Shown here in pieces: positions 51,044 to 59,923 of a stretch of 64,000 bases of DNA. The notes below the pieces were generated by a model, which ran no database searches, had not been told where the DNA came from, and was given only the letters and a program-made list of their open reading frames with translations. Positions within the stretch are counted from its first letter, which is position 1. Each line of letters opens with the position of its first letter. The stretch spans positions 1 to 64,000 of the forward strand of contig DCVA01000022.1 in the NCBI GenBank assembly GCA_002327925.1, given 5' to 3'. The DNA is from Anaerolineales bacterium UBA2200 (lineage in GTDB: Bacteria; Chloroflexota; Anaerolineae; UBA2200). Both the position numbers and the translations under genes were made by a program.

Positions 51044-52954
51044 CTACTTGACCTCAAGCATTCTCTGTAGAGCGAGATTGGCCCACTTTGCGATGTCGTG
51101 AGGCACAGTAACAACGTTCACAGGATCGTCCCGCAGGGGACGGTCCAGCGTATAGCTCAGGTTGTAGGGATTGATCGTGTACATCGCGCCACAGAGGCCC
51201 CTGGCGAGAGGAACTATCAGTTTGTTCGGAAACTCCCTGGCCAACCGGGCCACAAGGTTGATTTCTGTGCCGATGGCAAAGCTGGCCCCGGGTGGGGCGG
51301 ACTCAACAGCGCGAATGATGAACGAGGTTGACCCGCTGAGGTCCGAGCGCGACACCACCTCCGCCGGGCATTCGGGGTGCACGATCACCTGAATACCCGG
51401 GTACCTGCGGCGAGCGTCCTCTACGTGCTCAACAGTGAAGAAAGTGTGTACATGGCAGTAACCCTTCCAGACTACCACTGTGGCATCACGTGCGGCCAGG
51501 GCACTGGCCTCCGGCTCGGATGGGTTCCACACAACGATCTTGTTTCTGGGAATCCCGAGGGCCAGTGCCGAGTTGGTTCCCAGGTGCTCGTCGGGAAAGA
51601 AGAGAATATGCCCCTTTTGTCTGAACGCCCACTGAAACAGGGACTGGGCATTGGCTGAGGTGCAAACGGCCCCGCCGTGCTCTCCACAAAAGGCCTTGAC
51701 CGTTGCGTACGAGTTCTGGTAGGTGATGGGGATGAGGTCATCACCCCAGGCACCAGACAGATGCTTCCAGGCGATTTGAGCCTGTTCTGCGCTCGCCATT
51801 TGCGCCATGGGGCACACGGCAGCGCGCGCCGGAATGCAGACCACCTGGGAGGGAGAGCATAACATCGCCGCTGTCTCGGCCATAAAATCGACTCCGCAGA
51901 ATACGAGATAGTGAGCGTCTTTGATACCTGCTGCTACGCGCGATAACTCGAGCGAATCGCCGCGGTAGTCGGAGTACCGTACAACATCATCACGCTGGTA
52001 GTGATGGGCGAGAATTACCAGATCCTTGCCTAGGTCTGAGCGGGCCTGAGCGATCCGGCCGAAGACCTCTTGCTCGGGCAGTGCCTGATAGTCGGCGAGG
52101 GACAGCAGGGGATTGGTCTCCAGGTCGAGGCTGATATCCAGAGCAGGGACGGAGTGAGTCAAAGCACCAACACTGATCAAATCTACACCGGTGCGCGCAA
52201 TGGCCGCGACAGTGTCCAGAGATACCCCTCCAGACGCTTCGATCTCAACTCGGCCTGCGTTGATGCGCACCGCCTCCTGCATCTGTTCGAGACTCATATT
52301 GTCCAGCATGATGCGGTCGACGCCAAGGTCCAGCGCCTCACGCAGCTCCTCGAGGGTTGTGACTTCCACCTCGACTTTGAGGTGGGCGGCGTTGCTCGCC
52401 TGCGCAGCCCGAACAGCAGCGGTGATTCCGCCAGCGGCGGCAATGTGGTTATCCTTGATCAATACCATGTCGTAGAGGCCGATGCGGTGATTCTGGCCTC
52501 CGCCGAACCTTACAGCCATCTTGTCCAGCACGCGTAGCCCAGGCACGGTTTTGCGTGTGTCGAGGATCCTGGCCTTTGTGCCCTGAACTGCATCGACGTA
52601 ACGACGGGTCAGGGTTGCTATACCGGACATGCGCTGCAGGAGGTTGAGGGCAACTCGTTCACCTGCCAGAATATTGCGCGCCGGGCCATGGATCGTAGCG
52701 ATGGTCTGATGGGGAGAGACGGTACTTCCATCCGGCACTCGGGGCTGGAACCGAATGGTCTTGTCAACCGTTTCGAACACGAGTCTGGCTACATCCAGAC
52801 CGGCGACGACCCCCGCGGCCTTGGCGATCAACCTTCCCTGCTGGTGAAGACTCTCCGGGAGGGTCCAGATGCTGGTGACGTCGCCAGACCCAATGTCCTC
52901 CTGCAGGGCACGACGTACGATGGAGACAACCTCTGCTGATACGGTGCGATCCAC
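51044..52954 (-). CDS. nadC-nadA: Fused NadC-NadA (quinolinate phosphoribosyltransferase plus quinolinate synthase)
   Basis: One ~636-aa chain carries two enzymes. Residues ~1-280 are NadC, with DTRKTVPG at 132-139, GGGQNHRIGLYD and KDNH at about 167-170, and LDNMS. Residues ~290-636 are NadA, with LAHHYQRDDV, the three [4Fe-4S] cysteines (C353 in FCGVDFMAE, C431 in GAVCTSAN, C529 in HPECPAE) and PDEHLGTN. Active-site motifs of both halves are intact. NadA makes quinolinate and NadC uses it, so the fusion joins successive steps, though NadC comes first. GTG 52954 has GGGAGAAGG 5 nt upstream; a TTG (53008) near the promoter is the alternative. Confidence 0.93.
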   Translation of the reverse strand: MDRTVSAEVVSIVRRALQEDIGSGDVTSIWTLPESLHQQGRLIAKAAGVVAGLDVARLVFETVDKTIRFQPRVPDGSTVSPHQTIATIHGPARNILAGERVALNLLQRMSGIATLTRRYVDAVQGTKARILDTRKTVPGLRVLDKMAVRFGGGQNHRIGLYDMVLIKDNHIAAAGGITAAVRAAQASNAAHLKVEVEVTTLEELREALDLGVDRIMLDNMSLEQMQEAVRINAGRVEIEASGGVSLDTVAAIARTGVDLISVGALTHSVPALDISLDLETNPLLSLADYQALPEQEVFGRIAQARSDLGKDLVILAHHYQRDDVVRYSDYRGDSLELSRVAAGIKDAHYLVFCGVDFMAETAAMLCSPSQVVCIPARAAVCPMAQMASAEQAQIAWKHLSGAWGDDLIPITYQNSYATVKAFCGEHGGAVCTSANAQSLFQWAFRQKGHILFFPDEHLGTNSALALGIPRNKIVVWNPSEPEASALAARDATVVVWKGYCHVHTFFTVEHVEDARRRYPGIQVIVHPECPAEVVSRSDLSGSTSFIIRAVESAPPGASFAIGTEINLVARLAREFPNKLIVPLARGLCGAMYTINPYNLSYTLDRPLRDDPVNVVTVPHDIAKWANLALQRMLEVK

Positions 52955-53023
52955 AAGAACCTTCTCCCTGCTCGACAGGACCGAGCGGTGCTGTTGGGTT
53001 AACGTCAATCGACTGGTATTGTT

Positions 53024-53052
53024 ATGTTACCGCCGACGGGGGGAATTGTCAA
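53024..53052 (-). promoter_or_regulatory. nadCA-nadB promoter
   Basis: Minus-strand TTGACA (53052-53047), a 17-bp spacer and TAACAT (53029-53024). It is divergent from the EamA promoter, only about 30 bp away. No clear operator for a NAD-responsive repressor was seen. Confidence 0.65.
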
Positions 53053-53083
53053 TCATTCTGGCGTAGCAGGAATCGAGGGGCAA

Positions 53084-53112
53084 TTGCCATCCTGGCCCCG
53101 GCGCGCTATACT
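53084..53112 (+). promoter_or_regulatory. Promoter of the EamA transporter gene
   Basis: TTGCCA (53084-53089), a 17-bp spacer and TATACT (53107-53112). The ATG lies at 53129, giving a leader of only about 10 nt and no Shine-Dalgarno site. Confidence 0.65.
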
Positions 53113-53128
53113 CGCCTAATTCTGTTGC

Positions 53129-54070
53129 ATGGAAGAGAGCACCTTGTCGCACCCACTTCAGGCGATCGAGAGCAATCCCGCCGGTCATCAGAGAGCACTA
53201 CGAGGGACGGTCTACGGCGTTGTGTCAGCCCTGTCCTATGGCACAGCCGTCCTTTTCGTCCGTTACGCGTACAAAGCGGGTATGTCCGCAGCTACGGCAA
53301 CCTTGCTGCGCTTTGCCTTGGCGACGCTGTGTCTGTTTCTCTTTCTGAGGTTGAGTGGGCGCTGGGTGACCCTGCCTACCGGGCAAGCGTTGACGCTGTT
53401 CCTGTGCGGGCTACTGCTTTACACGATCATGGGGATCACCTGGTTCGAAGCTCTGCGCATTACGCCGGCCTGGCTGGTCTCGCTTCTAGTAGCCCTGTTT
53501 CCCATTCCAGTGATGATAGGCAGCTGGCTGCTTTTGCATCAGCAGTCGGACTCTGGGCAGATCATTGCTCTGGGGGTCGTTCTGATCGGGGTTGTCCTTC
53601 TCTTCTGGAGGCCGCTGGGCGAAATGGCTCTGGCGGGTGTGGCTCTGATGGTAATCTCTGTGACCTTCTATGCAATCTACCTTCTCATCGGCGAGCGCTG
53701 GGCGCAAGAGGCGGATGCAGGCATGCGCACGGTCTGGACCACACTGGGGGCGGCGGTAGGGAGCGGGGTCTATGCACTGGGATCGGGCCAGCTCGATCTG
53801 AGGTTCGCCCCTGACGGCTGGCTGTGGGCTTTGCTGCTGGGGATCGTGTGCACTGTGATGGGTATCGCATTTCTCTGGGAAAGCGTGAGGCTGCTCGGGC
53901 CCACACCAACAGCGATTATCGCTGTGCTTGAGCCAGTATTCTCGGTCTTGCTTTCCGTTCTGCTGCTGGGTGAATCACTGTCTACGCTGCAATGGAGCGG
54001 GGCGGCGGTGGTGCTGGCAGGGATTGTCTTTCTACAGACGAGGACGGTGCAGTCGAGACCAGTCGAGTAG
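53129..54070 (+). CDS. EamA/DMT-family transporter
   Basis: The 313-aa protein has ten hydrophobic helices in two EamA repeats (LRGTVYGVVSALSYGTAVLFVRYAYK and AGVALMVISVTFYAIYLLIGERW), typical of drug/metabolite exporters. The signature SVLLSVLLLGESLS sits in the second repeat. The substrate cannot be inferred. It is transcribed divergently from the NAD operon and convergently with the glycoside hydrolase gene, 7 bp away. Confidence 0.88.
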   Translation: MEESTLSHPLQAIESNPAGHQRALRGTVYGVVSALSYGTAVLFVRYAYKAGMSAATATLLRFALATLCLFLFLRLSGRWVTLPTGQALTLFLCGLLLYTIMGITWFEALRITPAWLVSLLVALFPIPVMIGSWLLLHQQSDSGQIIALGVVLIGVVLLFWRPLGEMALAGVALMVISVTFYAIYLLIGERWAQEADAGMRTVWTTLGAAVGSGVYALGSGQLDLRFAPDGWLWALLLGIVCTVMGIAFLWESVRLLGPTPTAIIAVLEPVFSVLLSVLLLGESLSTLQWSGAAVVLAGIVFLQTRTVQSRPVE

Positions 54071-54077
54071 CCAGGGG

Positions 54078-55844
54078 CTAGGTGCACGCCTGAGCAGCAC
54101 GGCCATGGTGCCTCCACCTGAGTGCCAGGAGGAGGGTCACCAGCACGGCACAACCAGCAACATAGGGGATCCATGGTGCCGACTTGCGCTGGACGACGAT
54201 AGCATCGATGTCTACGTGTTGATCTGAAGCACTTGCCGTCGAAATTGTCACGTTGTGAGGACCGTTCTGGAGACGCTGTGCGAGAGGTACACGGACACAA
54301 TACTCTGACTCTTCGCTGTGCAGGGAGATAGTATTGGTGGGCCCGTCATCCACGCTCACCTGGATGGTTCCGCCGTCTGGGTCCCTGTGTACAACGAGTT
54401 CGACATCCGTGCCCTGAAAGGTCAACAGTAGTTCATTGCCGGAGCCGGAGCTCCGGAGCATGGCCCCCAGACTGGCTCGGCCGTCCTCGACAGGGTCCCA
54501 CTGCCCCGTCCACCGCAGAGCCCAGTGAGTCTCCTGATGGTAGCCGGCGTGGAGAGAGGGAGATGTACCGGCATAGTCCTTAAGCGCGTTGTACACTGGC
54601 AGAGGGCTGAAATCCGGCTCCACTAACCTGAAGTAATAGAAAGCCTGATCGGTCTCTGTGTCCGTGGCCCGTTTGAAGAACCAGTAGTTAAGGACGCCCA
54701 TCCAGGGCCATTCCTGTTGAGCGCGCTGGTAAGCTTGCACCGCATAGCGAGCCTGTTGCTCCAGACTCACCCGGCCGTAGGTAGGAAACGAAGCAAAGTC
54801 CGGAGGCAGGGCATTCCATCCTACCTCGGTTGCCCAGAGGGCTTTGTTTCCATCGCCATTACGCACCATGATGTCGCGGATCAACTGTGGCCGGGAAAAA
54901 TTGGTGAGTTCCGGACTGGTACGGTGATCGCCTGGTCCGGTCCAGAGTCCGTAGGCCATTACCCCCATGATGTCAAAGTAGCCGCGCACACCGGCATCAT
55001 ACATCTGTTGCAGATAGGTCAGGTCATTCAGGTCTCTGGGTCCGGTCTCCAGGGTCTGAGCCAGGCCGGCACTGAGGATCACACACTCCGGATTGGCTTC
55101 TTTTGCGCGGCGGTAGGCCGCCTGGAGCAACTGTACATAGCCAGTAGCATCGACCGGCTGTTCGCCCCACTCGGGGTAGATGTTCGGCTCGTTCCAGATT
55201 TGGAAGTGAGTAACCTTGCCCTTGTACCGTTCGACCACGGCGTAGACGAAATTGCCAAAGTCAGCCAGATCATCGGGAGGGGCAAAGGAGCCGCGCGCAT
55301 CGCCGTCGGCGCGGGACCATGCCGGGGGATTGCCCAGGCGGACGATCAACTCCAGCCCGTACTCGCTGGACAACTCGACGATGCGATCATACTTCTCCCA
55401 GGCACTCTTGTTCCACTTGTGATCCCAGAAATCACCGCGGGCGCTCTGCTCGATATCTTCCCAGGGGAATTCTTGTCTGACCCAGTGGAAGCCAGCGTCG
55501 CGTATCATCTGCACGGCCAGTTCAAGCTTCTGTGGCTCGACCTCCTGCTCGAGGAAGGCATTCACTCCGAATGGGTTGACACCGGCATGGGCGATGGGAA
55601 CACTGGCCGCAAGCTGCAGGTCCGGCTGGGTGCAGCGCAGGACTAGGAGGCGCCCGAGCCCCTTGACTTGCTCGGTCAGATCTTCCTCGCCTGTCATGCT
55701 GCTCAGGTAGGCACGGATAGGTGAACGGCACAGCCACATCACAATGACGAGGGCAAGACAAACGAGCAGTATCGAACCGAGGATCCGGAGGACTGGCGAA
55801 TGTGGAGTGTGGCGACGGACGCGGTCGTTGGGACGGAAGCTCAT
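54078..55844 (-). CDS. Membrane-anchored clan-A glycoside-hydrolase-like protein
   Basis: This 588-aa protein has an N-terminal helix (about 20-40). A TIM-barrel hydrolase domain follows (about 85-430, with NPFGVNAF, WVRQEFPWEDIEQ, IWNEPN as acid/base Glu, and ATEVGWN as nucleophile-type Glu), then a beta-sandwich (about 440-555) and a C-terminal helix with a basic tail. The glutamate pair in WNEP/TEVGW is the clan GH-A pattern; the family resembles GH39/GH5. The active part would be outside, acting on polysaccharide. Its start lies 2 bp from the end of the DnaC-like gene, so co-transcription with the replication operon is possible. Confidence 0.8.
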   Translation of the reverse strand: MSFRPNDRVRRHTPHSPVLRILGSILLVCLALVIVMWLCRSPIRAYLSSMTGEEDLTEQVKGLGRLLVLRCTQPDLQLAASVPIAHAGVNPFGVNAFLEQEVEPQKLELAVQMIRDAGFHWVRQEFPWEDIEQSARGDFWDHKWNKSAWEKYDRIVELSSEYGLELIVRLGNPPAWSRADGDARGSFAPPDDLADFGNFVYAVVERYKGKVTHFQIWNEPNIYPEWGEQPVDATGYVQLLQAAYRRAKEANPECVILSAGLAQTLETGPRDLNDLTYLQQMYDAGVRGYFDIMGVMAYGLWTGPGDHRTSPELTNFSRPQLIRDIMVRNGDGNKALWATEVGWNALPPDFASFPTYGRVSLEQQARYAVQAYQRAQQEWPWMGVLNYWFFKRATDTETDQAFYYFRLVEPDFSPLPVYNALKDYAGTSPSLHAGYHQETHWALRWTGQWDPVEDGRASLGAMLRSSGSGNELLLTFQGTDVELVVHRDPDGGTIQVSVDDGPTNTISLHSEESEYCVRVPLAQRLQNGPHNVTISTASASDQHVDIDAIVVQRKSAPWIPYVAGCAVLVTLLLALRWRHHGRAAQACT

Positions 55845-55846
55845 CT

Positions 55847-57280
55847 CTATCGGGCGACTCCCAGTCCACGGCGGCCGCGGGGCAAGCCAGGTGCAGTACG
55901 CAGCTTTTCTCGCATGAGCGGTTGGGCCTCTCCGCGATAGCTGGGGGCAGTGATCTCAAGTACCCGACACCTGCTAGTGTCCATGATACGTGTCTTGAGT
56001 CGGGGGTCGAGGTCAACGTCACGGGTCATTGTAACCACTGTGGGCAACAGGGCGTTGTAGCGATGGTCAAACAGCTGGAAGAGCTTTTCCTGCGCCCAGG
56101 GTGTGGCACTCTGGGATCCGAGATCATCGACTATCAGCATTGGTGCTCGCCGAATTTCATCGAAGCGACGATCAAACCCCACCGTGCTTCCCGGCGCAAA
56201 AGTTGCCCGCAGGTGATCCAGCAGATCTGGTACGACTACAAAAATGGCTGGATTTCCACTGTCGACGCGGTAGTTGGCGATCGCGGCGGCGAGATGGGTT
56301 TTGCCGCAGCCGTATCCTCCCGTGAGAACCATCCAGCCAACAGGGTCCTCCGCATAGGCGCGGGCTGTCGCTAGAGCGCGCTTTAGGTTGGTCCTCTGTG
56401 CTGCGTCGAGGCCCGCGTCGGTCTCACGCAAGTCGAATGCCTCAAAGGTCTGTTCTTTGTGCAGACCGAGGCTGCTCAGCTCTGACTGCTCGACGACCGC
56501 ACTGCCCCGGAAATCCGGGGCCAGTATTTGTACCATTGAAGACCAGTCGAGTTCGGCGAGGCGGGAGCGAAGGCGCGGGTCAAACGAGTCCAGGTCACAA
56601 TTGGTGGTGATGACCGTGGGAAGCTGGGCGTTGTAGCGGTAGTTCAGGATCTGATACAGTTTTTCCTGTGCCCAGGGAGTGCTGCTTTGTGCACCCAGGT
56701 CGTCAAGGATAAGCAGGGGACTGGTGCGCAGGGCCTCAAAGCGCTGGTCAAACGTCGCCGGGCTGCCGGGAGCAAAGGCTGCGCGGAGGTAGTCAAGTAG
56801 GTCAGGAACGATCACAAAGAGCGCCGGCTTGCCCCGGCTCACCTGCTCGTTGGCTATGGCTGCTGCCAGATGTGTCTTACCGCAGCCGTAACTGCCCTTG
56901 AAAATCAGCCAGCCTTGCGGTTCCTCAGAGTAGGCACGAGCCTTCTCGAAGGCGCGGCGCAGGTTCTCCTGTATCTGTGGGTTCAGCCCATGACCGCCGG
57001 GAACGAATGAATCGAAGGTCATTCGGGTGAGCAGTCCAAGGTTGCTGGCCTCGAGCAAGGCCGACATCTGCCGTTGCTGCCTCTTGTGTGCGATGCAGTG
57101 ACAAGGCACTGCACGCCCAAAGTCAGGATGCCCCGGTGGTACGTCGACTCGCACGAATCCTGCCCCATGGCACAGCGGGCATTCAGCGCTGGATGTACTT
57201 GCGGGATTCTTCTTCTGTATACCAGGTCTTGTCACGTGCTTTGTCCCCCCCGCGGGAGCGGGCCTGAGTCCCCGTACCAT
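55847..57280 (-). CDS. DnaC/DnaI-like helicase loader with two tandem AAA+ modules
   Basis: The ~477-aa chain has an N-terminal Cys cluster (C35-x2-C38 ... C61-x-C63, zinc-finger-like). A first DnaC-type AAA+ domain (about 90-262) has Walker A GSYGCGKT and Walker B LLILDDLG. A second (about 280-455) has GGYGCGKT and MLIVDDLG. The two share long stretches (GWLIFKGSYGCGKTH; TPWAQEKLYQ), so they arose by duplication. Sensor-1 Asn (TTNCD) is kept in the first but is Thr (TMTRD) in the second. DnaC-type proteins load DnaB; here dnaB and a DnaD-like gene precede it. The start is uncertain: ATG 57280 overlaps the DnaD-like gene by 98 bp. Confidence 0.85.
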   Translation of the reverse strand: MVRGLRPAPAGGTKHVTRPGIQKKNPASTSSAECPLCHGAGFVRVDVPPGHPDFGRAVPCHCIAHKRQQRQMSALLEASNLGLLTRMTFDSFVPGGHGLNPQIQENLRRAFEKARAYSEEPQGWLIFKGSYGCGKTHLAAAIANEQVSRGKPALFVIVPDLLDYLRAAFAPGSPATFDQRFEALRTSPLLILDDLGAQSSTPWAQEKLYQILNYRYNAQLPTVITTNCDLDSFDPRLRSRLAELDWSSMVQILAPDFRGSAVVEQSELSSLGLHKEQTFEAFDLRETDAGLDAAQRTNLKRALATARAYAEDPVGWMVLTGGYGCGKTHLAAAIANYRVDSGNPAIFVVVPDLLDHLRATFAPGSTVGFDRRFDEIRRAPMLIVDDLGSQSATPWAQEKLFQLFDHRYNALLPTVVTMTRDVDLDPRLKTRIMDTSRCRVLEITAPSYRGEAQPLMREKLRTAPGLPRGRRGLGVAR

Positions 57281-57902
57281 CACCGCGGCCCTCTACGGCC
57301 CAGCGCTCCAGGATACGCCGGATGTACTTCCAGTTGCGCACATTGTTCTCCACAGCGAGGCGAAAAGCGTCCTCGATCCATTCCGGAGAATAGGTGCGCT
57401 CCGCGTCCTGCAATTCCTCGGCGATAATCGGTTGCAGTAGGCCGATATTCTGTTCATATAGGACAAAGATGTTGGGTCGTGCGGCCGGCACTGCCGCCTC
57501 CGGCTGTGCCTGGCTACCCCTGAGCTGCAGCTCCCCCAGCTCTACCCGCTCTGCCGCGCGGCGCCCCTGTGGACTGTTCAGAAGGTAGAAATGATTCTGC
57601 CCGTCCGGGCTCCGGAGATGGAGCAAAGTACCTCGAGAAACCGCTTTCTGCAGGCCTGCTTCAATAGCCGCCTTTGGAGAGGGGGTCAGAGCCCCAACGC
57701 TACGCACAAGGGTGCTGTCAGCGAGGAGTTCCTGCAAGGTTACGTAGCGCGGTGAATCGGTCTTGTGATACAGCAACCAGAGGATGTGGAGGGTAACCTT
57801 CAATTCCCCCAGGTCGTCTACCTGTGGGATCAGCTCGCTGAAGAGAAGATCAGGAAGCGGCGTCTGGGCGAGCCTGCCGCTTGGAAAACCAGAGAAGGTC
57901 AT
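57183..57902 (-). CDS. DnaD-like primosomal protein
   Basis: The 239-aa protein has an N-terminal winged-helix-like domain (about 10-110). The C-terminal DnaD/DnaB2 domain follows (about 140-205), with VLYEQNIGLLQPIIAEEL and NWKYIRRILERW, the YxxxI motif implicated in ssDNA binding. In Firmicutes DnaD links DnaA to the helicase loader. It sits between dnaB and the loader gene, overlapping dnaB by 4 bp at its start, so the three are one operon. Confidence 0.88.
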   Translation of the reverse strand: MTFSGFPSGRLAQTPLPDLLFSELIPQVDDLGELKVTLHILWLLYHKTDSPRYVTLQELLADSTLVRSVGALTPSPKAAIEAGLQKAVSRGTLLHLRSPDGQNHFYLLNSPQGRRAAERVELGELQLRGSQAQPEAAVPAARPNIFVLYEQNIGLLQPIIAEELQDAERTYSPEWIEDAFRLAVENNVRNWKYIRRILERWAVEGRGDGTGTQARSRGGDKARDKTWYTEEESRKYIQR

Positions 57903-59260
57903 ACCCCTTCAGTCTCCTGAGGGTAGCCTAGATCCTCGTGATAGGTGTCCAGGTCTACGAACTTGGTCTGCTCGCTCACAAACCGCAGTGAGATTTGTCC
58001 CGTCGGGCCATTGCGGTGCTTGGCAATCAGAATGTCGGCGATGCTCTTGCGGTCTGTGTCTTGGTCGTACGCGTCGTCACGGTAGATGAAGAGAACAACG
58101 TCAGCATCCTGTTCAATGGATCCGGACTCGCGCAAGTCGGCGAGGATTGGCTTCTTGTCCTGGCGCGTCTCGATGGCGCGCGAGAGTTGCGAGATCGCAA
58201 TTACAGGCACATTTAACTCTCGCGCGAGCCCCTTAAGGGCACGGGTAATATACGAGACCTCCTGCACACGGTTCTCCGAACGTATCCCGCTGCGGATCAA
58301 CTGCAGATAGTCCACGATGACAAGGTCAAGCCCGTACTCGGCAGCCAGGCGACGGGTCTTGGTGCGAATCTCCATTGGAGAGGGGGATGGGCTGTCGTCG
58401 ACGAACACAAGGGTCTCTGAGATCAACCCGCCGGCCTTGACCATCTTGTCCCACTCTATGTCATGGATGTCGCCGATGCGCAGGCGTTGTGAGCTGATCC
58501 CCGTCTCGCCGGCGATAAGGCGCTGAACTACCTGCTCGCCGGACATCTCCAGGCTGAAGAAGGCGACCACTTTCTTGTGCTTCTGCGCTGCCTGGTGGGC
58601 AACGGTGAGCGCAAAGCTGCTCTTGCCCATGCCTGGCCTGGCGGCCACAATAATAAGGTCAGACCGCTGCAGGCCTCCCAGCAACCGATCGAGGTCAACG
58701 AACCCCGTAGGGAGGCCTACCATCTCGCCCTGGTGCTGGTGGAGGTACTCCACCCTGTCGTAGTACTCGGTCAGAATATTCTTGATCGGAATGAGTCCGC
58801 GAGAGACTCTCCTCTGCGAGACATCGAAGAGGACCTGCTCGGCGCGGTCGACGACAGAGTCTACGTCCTCAGCCTCTTCGTAGGCGAGGCCGGCGATTTT
58901 GGCAGCCGCTTCGATCAGGCGGCGGAGTATAGCCGTGCGCTCAACGATGTGCGCGTAGTACTCGACATGGATAGACGTCGGGACGCTATTGATCAGTGAG
59001 GTCAAATAAGCGGGGCCTCCGACAGCTTCGAGTTGTGCGCGTCGTTCGAGCTCATCGCTCAGAGTGACGAAATCGGCCGGCTCGCGGCGCTCGTGGAGGT
59101 CCAGGATCGAGGCGTAGATCTGAGCATGGGCCTCTCGGTAAAAGTCATCCCTCTGCAGAAAGGAAGCGATCTTGATGATCGCTTCGCGGTCAATCAGAAG
59201 ACTACCGAGCACGGACTGCTCTGCCTCGATATTCTGCGGGGGCAACCTTTCCATTGTCAT
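57899..59260 (-). CDS. dnaB: Replicative DNA helicase DnaB
   Basis: The ~453-aa hexameric helicase has the N-terminal DnaB domain (MERLPPQNIEAEQSVLGSLL) and the RecA-like C-terminal domain. That domain holds Walker A RPGMGKSSFA, Walker B DLVIVDYLQL, and the arginine-finger-type segment GSIEQDADVVLFIYRD. ATG 59260 lies 1 bp after the stop of the preceding BFN gene. It overlaps the DnaD-like gene by 4 bp. Confidence 0.96.
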   Translation of the reverse strand: MTMERLPPQNIEAEQSVLGSLLIDREAIIKIASFLQRDDFYREAHAQIYASILDLHERREPADFVTLSDELERRAQLEAVGGPAYLTSLINSVPTSIHVEYYAHIVERTAILRRLIEAAAKIAGLAYEEAEDVDSVVDRAEQVLFDVSQRRVSRGLIPIKNILTEYYDRVEYLHQHQGEMVGLPTGFVDLDRLLGGLQRSDLIIVAARPGMGKSSFALTVAHQAAQKHKKVVAFFSLEMSGEQVVQRLIAGETGISSQRLRIGDIHDIEWDKMVKAGGLISETLVFVDDSPSPSPMEIRTKTRRLAAEYGLDLVIVDYLQLIRSGIRSENRVQEVSYITRALKGLARELNVPVIAISQLSRAIETRQDKKPILADLRESGSIEQDADVVLFIYRDDAYDQDTDRKSIADILIAKHRNGPTGQISLRFVSEQTKFVDLDTYHEDLGYPQETEGV

Positions 59261-59261
59261 A

Positions 59262-59777
59262 CTACTGGCCGCCTTCTTGATCATGGGGATCGAGACTGTC
59301 AAGGAAGTCGCGGAAGGCCGAGAGCTGTTCCTTCTCCTCAGGCGAAGCTGGCTCCAGCGGCTCCAACTCCATACTGGGTGCGATACTGGCCTCGGCCATA
59401 ACTTCTGCGGCTACGTACATGGGCACGCTGTAGCGCGTCGCCAGGGCAATGGCGTCACTCGGGCGTGCATCGATTTCCAGGTGACGCCCCTCCAGGTCCA
59501 TCACGATTCGCGCGTGGAAGGTGTTCTCCGCCAGCTCGTTCACCAGAATGTGTGAAACAGTGACGTGCAGTTCATCGAGTATGGCTTTCAGGAGGTCGTG
59601 AGTCATCGGGCGCGGCGGTTTGATGTGCTGGAGAGCCATAGCGATGGCCTCGGCCTCGAAAGGGCCAATCCAGATGGGCAGATAGCGCTCAGCATTGGTG
59701 TCCTTCAGCAGTACGACGCGTTGGTTGGACATGAGGCTGGCACGGATGCTGTCCACGGTGGCGGTGATCATGGGCAC
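59262..59777 (-). CDS. Bifunctional nuclease-domain (DUF151) protein
   Basis: The ~171-aa protein is a BFN domain: RVVLLKDTNAERYLPIWIGPFEAEAIAMAL and LEIDARPSDAIALATRYSVPMYVA. Some members cleave DNA and RNA, others act as elongation factors, so nuclease activity is not certain. The acidic C-terminal tail (EPLEPASPEEKEQ) is outside the domain. GTG 59777 has GGAGG 10 nt upstream; ATG 59771 is an alternative. It is the first gene of the dnaB operon. Confidence 0.88.
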   Translation of the reverse strand: MPMITATVDSIRASLMSNQRVVLLKDTNAERYLPIWIGPFEAEAIAMALQHIKPPRPMTHDLLKAILDELHVTVSHILVNELAENTFHARIVMDLEGRHLEIDARPSDAIALATRYSVPMYVAAEVMAEASIAPSMELEPLEPASPEEKEQLSAFRDFLDSLDPHDQEGGQ

Positions 59778-59862
59778 TTTTGCTCGACCTCCCCGGTCAT
59801 TCCGCAACTGGTAAGCCGAAAGGGCCGTCTTGGCAGGCCTCGTTCGGCTATTATACTCCGAC

Positions 59863-59892
59863 TTGGCTGGCAGAAGGAAATCCGGGTATAAT
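59863..59892 (+). promoter_or_regulatory. Promoter for the zinc-ribbon membrane protein
   Basis: TTGGCT (59863-59868), an 18-bp spacer and a perfect TATAAT (59887-59892), 31 bp ahead of the ATG. A minus-strand TATAAT at 59850-59855 likely belongs to the divergent BFN-dnaB operon; its -35 is weak. Confidence 0.65.
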
Positions 59893-59923
59893 GGCAGGCA
59901 TACGGTTTGGAGGAGTATAAGGC

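Noticed and set aside
50141..51070. 309-codon plus-strand frame opposite nadB
   Set aside because: Antisense to nadB FAD and catalytic motifs; not a gene.
54717..55646. 309-codon plus-strand frame opposite the glycoside hydrolase
   Set aside because: Shadow of a well-supported gene on the other strand.
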